Positions 1 to 8,465 of a stretch of 64,000 nt of DNA are shown piece after piece (within the stretch, counting starts at the first letter, position 1; each line of letters opens with the position of its first letter). A program made the translations under genes and the position numbers. This DNA is from Campylobacter showae CSUNSWCD. Lineage in GTDB: Bacteria; Campylobacterota; Campylobacteria; Campylobacterales; Campylobacteraceae. Below the pieces are notes generated by a model. It was not told the origin of the DNA, ran no database searches, and saw only the letters and a program-made list of their open reading frames with translations. The stretch spans positions 62,001 to 126,000 of the forward strand of contig NZ_AMZQ01000005.1 in NCBI RefSeq assembly GCF_000313615.1, in the 5' to 3' direction.

Positions 1-1
1 A

Positions 2-874
2 TTTAAGCTTGTTCAAAGCGTGAGCTCCAAGCAGACTTTTGAAAATGCGGAATTTGATTTTAAAAACGCGGCGCTAGCCGAAAACAGGGCGCATCTGGCG
101 CTAAATTTGGCGCAAAAACGGCTCGAAGACACGCGGCTACTCGCGCCTTTTGACGGGACGATCTCGAGCAAGAGCATCGAGGTCGGCGAGGGCGTGGGCG
201 GCGTAGCGCAAAAGCTGATGTCTATATTTTCCTATCCAGAGGTTAAGCTCAAGCTTAGCTTTGATGAGAAATTTAAAGACCGCGTAAAAATAGGTAGCGA
301 ATTCGTCTATAAAATAGACGGCGAAAATGAGGAAAGACGCGGTAAAATCAGCCTCATCTACCCGACTATCGACACGAAAAACGGCAAAATTTACGCCGAA
401 GTGCAGGCGCGAAATTTGACGCCTGGGCTTTTTGGCGAGGGATATATCGTCCCAGACTCGCAGGTTGAAACGGAAGCCGAGCCTAAAAAAGAGGACGCAA
501 ATAAAACATTTGGGCTTAAATTTGACGGCTTTAAAAACGGCGGGCTTGCGAGCGCGAAATTTGACGCAGAAAAAACTAGCCTTGGCGTAGCTTGGTTTTC
601 AAATTTGACGCTGCAAACAAAATGCAAGGTAAATTTGAGCTCAAATTTAGCGAATGTAGTTAAATTTGACGCCGTCGCGAAAAAAGCAAATTTGATGAAA
701 GAGGCGGACGACGGATTAAATTTAGCGCACAAAAAAGGCGACATAAATTTAAACGCCGAATTTAACTTGGCGAAAATTTTGCTCACCGCTAAATTCCAAA
801 CGCTTTTTGCAAAGCAGGGCGGACGGGTAAATTTGACGCAAAAGCCCGTTTTAGCGAAGGCGCGAAATGTATAA
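2..874 (+). CDS. RND efflux periplasmic adaptor (HlyD/HefB-like), 5' end outside window
   Basis: Periplasmic adaptor that joins an RND pump to an outer-membrane channel. The reading frame is open to the left edge, so the true start lies upstream; an internal GTG at 20 is only the first possible start in view. The visible part begins in the helical hairpin (Ala/Leu/Asn-rich coiled coil), followed by the second lipoyl half (LEDTRLLAPFDGTISSK, then VEVGEGV-like sequence), and the beta-barrel ending near PGLFGEGYIV. After that comes a tail of about 130 residues with no family resemblance, rich in KFD, NLT and NLA, encoded by at least ten AAATTT words between about 515 and 835. The stop overlaps the permease start by 8 bp, so the two genes are one operon. 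Identity as adaptor is firm; the substrate is unknown. Confidence 0.85.
   Translation, partial: FKLVQSVSSKQTFENAEFDFKNAALAENRAHLALNLAQKRLEDTRLLAPFDGTISSKSIEVGEGVGGVAQKLMSIFSYPEVKLKLSFDEKFKDRVKIGSEFVYKIDGENEERRGKISLIYPTIDTKNGKIYAEVQARNLTPGLFGEGYIVPDSQVETEAEPKKEDANKTFGLKFDGFKNGGLASAKFDAEKTSLGVAWFSNLTLQTKCKVNLSSNLANVVKFDAVAKKANLMKEADDGLNLAHKKGDINLNAEFNLAKILLTAKFQTLFAKQGGRVNLTQKPVLAKARNV
515..840 (+). repeat. Cluster of AAATTT/AAATTTGA words inside the adaptor tail
   Basis: At least ten AAATTT hexamers, most extended to AAATTTGA or TCAAATTTGA, are spread through the last third of the adaptor gene. They encode the KFD, NLT and NLA patches of the tail. The same words fill the intergenic regions of this window, so this stretch looks like intergenic-type sequence that has been kept in frame. 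It is not a tandem repeat: spacing between words is irregular. Confidence 0.6.
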
Positions 875-3800
875 ACTAGCCATAAATCGCCCGATTACGA
901 CGCTGATGTTTTTCATCGCGCTCGTATTTTTCGGCGCGATGTCGCTTCTTAGGATGCCGGTAAATCTCTTTCCCGAGGTCGTCATCCCGCTGATTAAGAT
1001 CACGACCTACGCACCGGGCGACATGAGCCTCATCGAGAGCAGGGTCACTAAAAAGATCGAGGACGAGGTCTCGACGATAGACGGTATCAAAAAGATTAGG
1101 TCTTATACATTTAACAACCTCAGCATCGTCACGGTCGAGTTTAATCTCAAGAAAAACATCGACGTTGCCGCAAACGACGTGCGCGACAAGGTCGCAAAGG
1201 CAAAGCTGGACGTCCAGCCCGAGATAGAAAAAATCAACAGCGACAGCGGCAAGGTGGCGAGCTTTTTTGTTAGCCGAAAGGACGAAAATTTAACCGCGCT
1301 CATGCAAACGGTAAAAGACGAAGCAAAGCCGTTTTTACAGCGCGTAAAAGGCGTGGGCAAGGTCGATGACAAGGGCTTTTTGGAGCCTGAGATTAAAATT
1401 TACCTAGATCCGTTTAAGCTCGATAAATACGCCCTAACCGCGGCCTCGGTCATAAATATAATCAAATCACAAAATTTAAAAGCGCCTTTAGGAAAGCTGG
1501 AAAACAGCAAGTTTGAGATATTTTTAAAGAGCGAATTTGACGCTAAAAGCGTGCAGGAGCTAGAGGAGATACGCCTGCAAAAAGATGTGTTTTTAAAAGA
1601 CGTCGCGCGCATAGAGCTATCTCATCACGACACCGACGCCGTAGCGATGTATAACGGCAAGCGCGGAGTGCTACTCGACGCTATAAAAGTAAGCGGCGCA
1701 AACACTATCGAGACGATAGACGCGCTCAAGGCTAAAACGGACGATCTAGCGGCAAGACTAGGCGAGAACTACGAAGTAGAGCGGGTTTATGAAAAGAGCG
1801 AAAGCATCCTAAAGCACATAAATCAGGTCAAATTTGACATGATGCTGGGCGTCGCGCTCACGGTCGTCATCGTCTTTTTCTTTTTGCGAAGCTTTAGCGC
1901 GACCATCATAGCCGCGCTCGCGATCCCAGCTAGTATCGTGGGGACGTTTTTTATCATCGACGTTTTGGGCTTTGATCTAAACCGCCTCACGCTGCTGGCT
2001 CTCACGCTTGGTATCGGTATATTTATCGACGATGCGATCGTGGTCGTGGAAAATATCTCCAAAAAGATGCAAGAGGGCGATAGCAATCCGCTAAAAGCTA
2101 GCTTTGAGGGCGTGCGCGAGATCGCCTTTAGCGTGCTTAGTATTAGCGCGGTGCTGCTTTGCGTGTTTGTGCCGATTGCCTTTATGGAGGGCATCATTGG
2201 GCAGTATTTTAACTCCTTTGGCATGAGCGTGAGCGGCGGTATCGTGGTGTCGTTTTTGGTTTGCATTATGCTGATACCTAGCCTCGCGGCGAGGTTTTTG
2301 AGTGAGGGCGAGAGTAAATTTTACCGCGTGACGGAGCCATTTTTTGAGGCGCTTGAGAGCGGTTATGAGCGGCTTTTGAAGCTTATTTTGAGGTTTAAAA
2401 CTGCGTTTGTTATACTCACTTTGGGCGTGCTGGCTCTTTGTATGAGCCTAGCCGGCAAGGTCGGCATGGACTTTTTACCCGTCGAGGACGAGGGCCAGTT
2501 TGAGATATTTTTAAAAGCAAGCCCGGGTATCTCGGTCGAAGCTATGAGCGCGAGAGCTAGCGAGGTCGTGCGCGAGGTAGATAGCGATCCGCGCGTCGAG
2601 TACTCCTATATGATCGCTGGCTACACGGACTCAAAGGACGCGTACAAGGCTAAAATTTACGTCCGCTTAAAGGGCTTTGAGTCGCGAAAAGAGCGCCAAA
2701 CGCAGATAATGGACGAGTATAGAAAAAAGCTTAAATTTGACGATCTCTCGGTCAAGGTTCTGCAGATACCATACGTCGATACGGGCAGCGACAGCGAGCC
2801 GGTGCAACTAACGATCACGGGAGATAGCCTAGAAAAGCTAGACGAAATCCTGCCAAAAGCCATCGCCATGGTGCGCGCGATAGAGGGTACGACGGATGTG
2901 GGCAGCGATAACGAAGACAAGATAAACGAGCTGCAAATCAGCGTAAACAAAGACAAGGCCAAGCGCCTAAGCGTCGATCCTAGCGCGGTCGCGCAGGTGA
3001 TATATGCGTCCTTTGGGCAAAATAGGCTAGGTAGCTTTGATAACGGCGACGCGCAGTACGATATGATACTGAGGTTTGACGACGAGTACCGCAAGGACGT
3101 GCAGGCGCTACAAAAACTAAAGATCAAAAACGCCCACGGCGAGAGTATAAGCCTAAGCGCGGTGGCGGAGTTTAAGACGAGCAAGACCTTTTCTGTGATA
3201 AACCGCTTTAACAAACAACGTCAGATCAGGATCGTCGCAAACGTAGATAACGTCCCGCTAGGTGCCGTGCAAAAGGGTATCGACGAAAATATCGGTCAAA
3301 TTTTGCCTGAGGGCTATGACTACGTGATGACGGGCTTTATCGAGATGATGAACGACACGAACGCGGCCTTTGTCTTTACGATCAGCCTTAGCGTCGTGCT
3401 CATCTATATGATCCTAGCCGCGCTTTACGAGAGTTTTATTTTGCCGCTCATCATCATGATCTCGATGCCGCTTGCCTTTGGCGGCGTAGCGGTCGGGCTG
3501 TATCTTAGCGGCAACTCGTTTAGCTTGTTCGTCATGGTCGGCGCGATCTTGCTTTTTGGTATGGTGGGTAAAAATGCGATTTTGGTCGTGGATTTCGCCA
3601 ATCGCTACGCAAACGAGGGCGTGGAGCTAAACGAAGCCATTGTGCGCGCGGGCGTTAAGAGGCTACGAGCGATACTGATGACTACTTTTGCGATGATATT
3701 TGCGATGCTGCCGCTAGCGCTTAGTAGGGGTGCTGGGTACGAGGGCAACTCCCCGATGGCGATCTCGGTGATCTCGGGGCTTATTAGCTCGACACTGCTA

Positions 3801-3887
3801 ACGCTACTTGTTGTGCCTGCACTCTTTGGTGCGGTATATAAGATAGATAAATTTGTGAGTAAAATTTATAAAAGGGAGGAAATTTAG
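867..3887 (+). CDS. RND family efflux permease (HefC/AcrB-like inner-membrane pump)
   Basis: Proton-driven inner-membrane pump of the AcrB/MexB class, 1006 residues, the usual length. An N-terminal transmembrane helix (YKLAINRPITTLMFFIAL) precedes the first porter loop. The TM4 proton-relay pair is present in GIFIDDAIVVVENI (Asp388, Asp389), and the matching TM10 lysine is in GMVGKNAILVVDFA (Lys902). The duplicated porter and 6-TM halves are both complete. ATG overlaps the adaptor stop by 8 bp, indicating translational coupling. No outer-membrane channel gene follows; it is either upstream of the window or the pump shares a TolC-like protein. Substrate cannot be read from sequence; Hef/Cme-type pumps export bile salts, dyes and antibiotics. 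Confidence 0.93.
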   Translation: MYKLAINRPITTLMFFIALVFFGAMSLLRMPVNLFPEVVIPLIKITTYAPGDMSLIESRVTKKIEDEVSTIDGIKKIRSYTFNNLSIVTVEFNLKKNIDVAANDVRDKVAKAKLDVQPEIEKINSDSGKVASFFVSRKDENLTALMQTVKDEAKPFLQRVKGVGKVDDKGFLEPEIKIYLDPFKLDKYALTAASVINIIKSQNLKAPLGKLENSKFEIFLKSEFDAKSVQELEEIRLQKDVFLKDVARIELSHHDTDAVAMYNGKRGVLLDAIKVSGANTIETIDALKAKTDDLAARLGENYEVERVYEKSESILKHINQVKFDMMLGVALTVVIVFFFLRSFSATIIAALAIPASIVGTFFIIDVLGFDLNRLTLLALTLGIGIFIDDAIVVVENISKKMQEGDSNPLKASFEGVREIAFSVLSISAVLLCVFVPIAFMEGIIGQYFNSFGMSVSGGIVVSFLVCIMLIPSLAARFLSEGESKFYRVTEPFFEALESGYERLLKLILRFKTAFVILTLGVLALCMSLAGKVGMDFLPVEDEGQFEIFLKASPGISVEAMSARASEVVREVDSDPRVEYSYMIAGYTDSKDAYKAKIYVRLKGFESRKERQTQIMDEYRKKLKFDDLSVKVLQIPYVDTGSDSEPVQLTITGDSLEKLDEILPKAIAMVRAIEGTTDVGSDNEDKINELQISVNKDKAKRLSVDPSAVAQVIYASFGQNRLGSFDNGDAQYDMILRFDDEYRKDVQALQKLKIKNAHGESISLSAVAEFKTSKTFSVINRFNKQRQIRIVANVDNVPLGAVQKGIDENIGQILPEGYDYVMTGFIEMMNDTNAAFVFTISLSVVLIYMILAALYESFILPLIIMISMPLAFGGVAVGLYLSGNSFSLFVMVGAILLFGMVGKNAILVVDFANRYANEGVELNEAIVRAGVKRLRAILMTTFAMIFAMLPLALSRGAGYEGNSPMAISVISGLISSTLLTLLVVPALFGAVYKIDKFVSKIYKREEI

Positions 3888-4094
3888 GGCCCAAATTTGA
3901 GCTTGCCTTGGGCGAGACCTGCGTAAAATTTGCGCTCGGCAGTTGCTCGACCGTTGGGCGCTAATTTTGCTTTGAGACCACATTAAATTGATTTCCGTAA
4001 TTTAACGTAACAAATTTGTCGTTTTGCATTCGTCTGCCTCTGCTAAACCCTGTTTTTAAATATCTAGCGCAAAATATAGATTCCTTATTTATTT

Positions 4095-4136
4095 GATAAT
4101 GGTTTTAGAAATTATTAACTTTTAAAATGTTAAAAT
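4095..4136 (+). promoter_or_regulatory. Probable Fur-controlled promoter for the PepSY/TonB receptor pair
   Basis: GATAAT (4095-4100) and ATTATTA (4111-4117) form an imperfect AT-rich dyad that resembles a Fur box. Just downstream an extended -10 is readable as TGT-TAAAAT (4128-4136), about 44 bp before the GTG start. The two genes that follow are classic iron-uptake genes, which is the main support. The rest of the 292-bp gap (3888-4179) shows only AAATTT words and no gene. Confidence 0.5.
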
Positions 4137-4179
4137 CCGCGCCGATTTAGAGTAAATTTTAAAAGGGCAAATTTTAAAC

Positions 4180-5277
4180 GTGAATATACTTGACAAAAAG
4201 GCAATGTATAAAATTCATACCTATATTTCGCTGATATTTTGCATTCCGCTAGTTATCGTTTGCTTTACGGGCTCTGTTTTGGTTTATAAAGACGAGATAA
4301 ATAATATCTTAATGCCAGGCGTCATCTACGTCGTAAAAAATAGCGACGAAAACGAGCAGAAAAGTAGATTAAAATTTGACGAGCTAAGAGAAAAAATAGA
4401 AAAAGAGTATCCGCATCACGAGATCGTAGGGTGGAATATCGACGCAGATCCCCAAAAAACGGACAAAATTTGGCTGTTAAAGCACGGAGCGGGCGAAAAA
4501 GAGTGGGCGTGCGTGTATCTGGATGCTTTTAGCGGAGAGATAAAAAGCGACCTCGTGCCGCACGATAGCGGATTTATCGGCGTTATAACCGAGCTTCACG
4601 AAAATTTGCTTCTTGAAAAAAGCGGTCAAATTTTGCTTGGGCTAACGGCGATTTTTGCTTTTATTATTTCGATCAGCGGCTTTATCGTTTACCGAAACTT
4701 TTGGGCAAATTTGCTGCGTCTTCGGTTTGCGCGCATGACTACTTTTATGAGCGATTCGCACAAATTTATCGGCGTTTTTTCTACGCCCGTTATCTTTGCG
4801 GTCGCGCTTAGCGGGGCTTGGTGGGAGCTTAGGTTTATGTTTATGCCACCTTTTGATAATTCAAAATTCGTAATCGGGCCGGAAATTTATGACAAAAATA
4901 TCTCTATCGACGCCCTGGTACAAAGAGCGGCCTCGGATATGCCCGGATTTAGGACGCACTACGTTAGCTTTCCGTTTTTTGATGGCGCAAATATCACGCT
5001 TTACGGGCAAAAACCGAGTCAAGGTTTCCTGCATAGCCAGTACTCAAGCACCGTTACTTATGATAAAAATAGCGCAAATTTAATCGATGTAAAAGATATA
5101 GAGCTAGCAAGCAAAACGGATAAATTTTTATCGACGTTTAGGCGAGCTCACTACGGCGACTATAACGCCGCGACCAAGTTTATCTGGTTTTTGTGCGGTT
5201 TAGCGCCGCTTGCGCTTAGCGTTTCGGGGATTTATTTATGGATAAAAAGATCAAATTTTAAAAGGGGAAAAAGATGA
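4180..5277 (+). CDS. PepSY-associated transmembrane protein, iron-uptake linked
   Basis: Inner-membrane protein of the PepSY_TM (PiuB-like) family, 365 residues. Membrane segments are visible at about 12-35 (SLIFCIPLVIVCFTGSVLVY), near 150-170, near 195-215 and at the C-terminus (FIWFLCGLAPLALSVSGIYLW). Large periplasmic portions carry PepSY-like sequence. Such proteins usually sit beside siderophore receptors and are thought to help reduce or release iron at the inner membrane. Start chosen as GTG 4180; an in-frame ATG at 4204 would remove only eight residues. The stop overlaps the next ATG (ATGA), so it is co-translated with the receptor. Function in iron uptake is inferred from family and context. 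Confidence 0.82.
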   Translation: MNILDKKAMYKIHTYISLIFCIPLVIVCFTGSVLVYKDEINNILMPGVIYVVKNSDENEQKSRLKFDELREKIEKEYPHHEIVGWNIDADPQKTDKIWLLKHGAGEKEWACVYLDAFSGEIKSDLVPHDSGFIGVITELHENLLLEKSGQILLGLTAIFAFIISISGFIVYRNFWANLLRLRFARMTTFMSDSHKFIGVFSTPVIFAVALSGAWWELRFMFMPPFDNSKFVIGPEIYDKNISIDALVQRAASDMPGFRTHYVSFPFFDGANITLYGQKPSQGFLHSQYSSTVTYDKNSANLIDVKDIELASKTDKFLSTFRRAHYGDYNAATKFIWFLCGLAPLALSVSGIYLWIKRSNFKRGKR

Positions 5278-7412
5278 AAAATAAAATTTTACTTTCGGTT
5301 GCGGCGATAAATTTGCTCGCGTCCGTTCAAATTTTAGCCGCTCAAAACGGCGAGAGTTCAGCCGGCAAAGAGACGCTACAGGCCGTCGAAGTCACTAGCG
5401 AACAAAGGCGCGACGACATCAAATACAACGCAAAAGAGCTTGTAAAAAGCACCACGAGGCTAGACCTCACCTCGCGCCAAACGCCTCAATCGCTAACCGT
5501 CATCACCGAGGCCAGACTAAAGGATCAAAATATCAACGACTATCAGGTGCTTTTACGAAATATCCCCGGCGTCACGCTTAGCAAGTGGGATGAGCGCGTA
5601 TATCCTACGGCTAGGGGCTTTAAGATAGATTATTATTTGCTTGATTCGATGCCTAGCTTTGGCGGATTTAGCCTAGGCGCAAACGATATGAGCTTGCTAC
5701 CATATGAACGCGTCGAAGTCGTAAAGGGCGCAAACGGCCTGCTAGCGGGTGCCGGCAATCCGGCGGCTAGTTTAAATTTTATCCGAAAAAGAGCAAATTC
5801 TAAAGAATTGACGGGAAATTTCAAACTAAGCGCGGGCTCGTACGATAGATACGGCGTATCGGGCGACGTGCAGACTCCAGTGACTGCTGACGGCAGCGTG
5901 CGGGCTAGAGCGTCGTTTATGCATGAAAAGTCGCATTCGTATATGGACTACTATAACCGTAAAAACACCGCTATCTACGGCGTTGTTGATGCGGATATCA
6001 TGGATAGCTCGTGGCTAAGCCTAGGCGCTTTTTATCAGGAGCTAAAGCGTCACGGCATACGCTGGGGAGGAATGCCGGCATTTTACAAAAACGACGCTAG
6101 GCGCGAGTTTAGTAAAAATGAAATTTTCTCTCAGCCTTGGACTAGGTGGGATATCAAGACTTTTGACGTTTATGCCGATTTTAGGCACTACTTTGAAAAC
6201 GAAGCCAGCCTAAATCTCTCCTACTCCTTCCGCCGCGCAAATACGGACTCAAATCTACTCTACTACGGCGGCAAGGTAAATTTAGACGGTACGGGCGATG
6301 TTAGCGGACTTAGCGTCTATGCAAACAAACGCGAAGAAAATATCCATAACATAGACGCTTACGTAAATCTGCCGTACGAAGCGTTTAGCTTGCCTCACGA
6401 GGCGGTTTTTGGCGCTATGTACAACAACTATAAAAAAAGCTCCGACAACGTCAGCAGCTACTGGAATAGCCGCACGACTCCGGCAGGCCTAGCCTATGCG
6501 GCGCGCACCAGGATAGATTTTAACAACCTACACCTAGACGACCCGAAGCTACCTTACGCCGATCAAAACAACGCCGATAAAACGGTGCAAAAGGCGGTCT
6601 ATTTCGCTAATAAATTTTCTATCACGGACGAGCTTAAGTTTTTGCTAGGAGCCAGAATGAGCTACTATAAGTACCGCATCACGGGTGGCAACGGAAATAG
6701 AAATTTCACTCAAGAAATCACGCCGTATCTAGGTATCACTTACGATATCGGCGAAAACCACACGCTTTATGCTAGCTATACAAGCATCTTTAAACCCCAA
6801 ACCGTAAAGGATATCAACGACAAATACTTAGACCCGGTCCAAGGCAAAGACTATGAGCTCGGCATAAAGGGGGATTATTTTGACGGCGCGCTTTCGGCTT
6901 CGTTTGGCGTATTTAAGGTTGTTCAAGATAAACTAGGCGCAAGAACGGGGCAAAAGATCCCAGGCACTACGACCGATGCGTACGAAGCTAAAAAAGGCGT
7001 GACGAGCAAGGGCTTTGAGGTAGACGTAAATGGCGAGATAAATCAAAACTTAAGCCTAGGTCTTGGTCTCACGCACTTTAACGCAAAGGACGCAGACGGT
7101 AAGAAATTTGACACCGAAAGCTCGCGCACTACGGCAAATCTCTTTGCTAAATACTCTATAGCGGACTTTAGAGCGGGTGCGGGAGTGCAGTATAAAAGTA
7201 AAATTTACGTCGGTAGCGGCGCAAATGAAATCACGCAAAAGGCCTATACGCTGGCAAATTTGATGTTTGGCTACAAGATAAGTAAAAATTTCGACATCCA
7301 GCTAAACATCGATAACGTATTTAACAAAAAATACTTCGAGGGCATCGGAAACAACAAGATGGTTTACGGCGATCCGCGAACGTTTAATCTAGGCTTTACG
7401 TATAGTTTCTAA
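5274..7412 (+). CDS. TonB-dependent siderophore receptor
   Basis: Outer-membrane receptor of 712 residues. A Sec signal peptide ends near residue 22 (SVQILAAQ). A plug domain follows, with RQTPQSLTVIT and VKGANGLLAGAGNPAASLN, the typical siderophore-receptor (FhuE/FpvA class) plug motifs. The rest is an aromatic-rich beta-barrel that ends in phenylalanine (GFTYSF), as barrel proteins inserted by Bam do. It imports an Fe(III)-siderophore using TonB energy. Co-translated with the PepSY protein (4-bp overlap) and behind a probable Fur site, so iron starvation should induce it. The ligand is not predictable here; a hydroxamate siderophore is only a guess from the class. Confidence 0.92.
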   Translation: MKNKILLSVAAINLLASVQILAAQNGESSAGKETLQAVEVTSEQRRDDIKYNAKELVKSTTRLDLTSRQTPQSLTVITEARLKDQNINDYQVLLRNIPGVTLSKWDERVYPTARGFKIDYYLLDSMPSFGGFSLGANDMSLLPYERVEVVKGANGLLAGAGNPAASLNFIRKRANSKELTGNFKLSAGSYDRYGVSGDVQTPVTADGSVRARASFMHEKSHSYMDYYNRKNTAIYGVVDADIMDSSWLSLGAFYQELKRHGIRWGGMPAFYKNDARREFSKNEIFSQPWTRWDIKTFDVYADFRHYFENEASLNLSYSFRRANTDSNLLYYGGKVNLDGTGDVSGLSVYANKREENIHNIDAYVNLPYEAFSLPHEAVFGAMYNNYKKSSDNVSSYWNSRTTPAGLAYAARTRIDFNNLHLDDPKLPYADQNNADKTVQKAVYFANKFSITDELKFLLGARMSYYKYRITGGNGNRNFTQEITPYLGITYDIGENHTLYASYTSIFKPQTVKDINDKYLDPVQGKDYELGIKGDYFDGALSASFGVFKVVQDKLGARTGQKIPGTTTDAYEAKKGVTSKGFEVDVNGEINQNLSLGLGLTHFNAKDADGKKFDTESSRTTANLFAKYSIADFRAGAGVQYKSKIYVGSGANEITQKAYTLANLMFGYKISKNFDIQLNIDNVFNKKYFEGIGNNKMVYGDPRTFNLGFTYSF

Positions 7413-7699
7413 GTGATTTTTGGATTTTGCCGCGCGGCTTGGTTTGCGAGCATGATATAAATTTGGCGCTTTTTGTCGGTATTAAATTTGTAAATTTATG
7501 AACTACGATAGGCGCCGAATTTAGATATAAAATTAAGCGTAAATTTATCTTAACGTGCTAGAAATACTCTTTTAATGAGCAATAAATTTGTTACAAACTC
7601 GGTACAGTTTGATTGTAATTAAGTTTTTAAAGTTTATTTTAAGCATTATTTTGGCGAACGTAAGGTAAGATTAAGGCAAATTTCTCTTAAGGCTAAATT

Positions 7700-8317
7700 T
7701 TGAAACGCGCTCTTGTTCAAGCTATCTCGCATGTTGTCGTTTTTGCGCTGGTTGCGGCGTTTGCTAGCGGTTGCGCCGCTCAAAAAAAGGCGACTCCCGC
7801 ACCCCAAAAGCCGGTTACGCAAGCTGAAGTTAAGCACATCTGCGACGCCAAAACTCCAAAAGAGTGCAATGATACGGGCGTAAAATTTGAAAACAGTAAA
7901 GACTACGAGCGCGCGAAGCTCTACTACCAAAAGGCCTGCGACGACAACGAGGGTATCGCCTGCTCAAATCTAGGTTCGCTACATCAAAAGCTAAAAAGCA
8001 AGGAGGAGAGCGAGATTTTGACGATATTTGCGAAATCCTGCAAGCTCGGTAACAAGTACGGTTGCTATAACGCGGCTAACTTTTACCGCCTCGGACGCGG
8101 TACGGAGCACGATTTTGCCGCAGCGCGTAAGCTATACGAAAAGTCGTGCTTAGAGCTAAATCACGCGCAAAGCTGCTCAAATCTGGGCGGTATGTATCAG
8201 TTCTCGCTAGGCGTAAAAACCGCCGATTCTAAAATGGCAAAAAAATTTTACAAAATGGGCTGCGAGATGGGCGATGAGATAGGATGCAGGAACCTTTCTC
8301 TTGTCGGCGGTGAGTAA
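7700..8317 (+). CDS. Cysteine-rich Sel1-repeat (Hcp-like) lipoprotein
   Basis: Secreted protein of 205 residues. The N-terminus MKRALVQ plus a hydrophobic stretch leads to FASGC, giving a likely lipid-anchored Cys25 (the lipobox is not ideal: Ala at -3). The rest is Sel1/TPR-like helical repeats with regularly spaced cysteine pairs: 48/56, 80/88, 114/122, 150/159 and 188/196. That is the disulphide-stapled pattern of the Helicobacter cysteine-rich proteins (HcpA-E). TTG is chosen as start because it places Lys-Arg before the hydrophobic core and has TTAAGG at 7687-7692 as ribosome site. Hcp proteins are extracellular or periplasmic; some bind cell-wall fragments or host partners, but the role here is unknown. 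Confidence 0.8.
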   Translation: MKRALVQAISHVVVFALVAAFASGCAAQKKATPAPQKPVTQAEVKHICDAKTPKECNDTGVKFENSKDYERAKLYYQKACDDNEGIACSNLGSLHQKLKSKEESEILTIFAKSCKLGNKYGCYNAANFYRLGRGTEHDFAAARKLYEKSCLELNHAQSCSNLGGMYQFSLGVKTADSKMAKKFYKMGCEMGDEIGCRNLSLVGGE

Positions 8318-8465
8318 AATTTATTTATACTTTCTTGATTTTACCGCCAAATTTGACGATTCTACAAGTATCCTAATCAAAATTTGACTGAGAGTGTTTG
8401 TGATTTGAGCCAAATTTGCCAGTTTGGAGAAAAGCACCGTCGCTTTTATGACGCAAAATCTAAAT

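Noticed and set aside
3888-3960. Terminator after the RND permease
   Set aside because: A short GCCCAA/TTGGGC pairing exists but has a long loop and no U-tract.
7660-7676. Second CosR-like repeat before the Hcp-like gene (GTAAGG-N5-TTAAGG)
   Set aside because: 11-bp spacing is right but the hexamers differ, and no -10 is seen in position, so I do not claim it.
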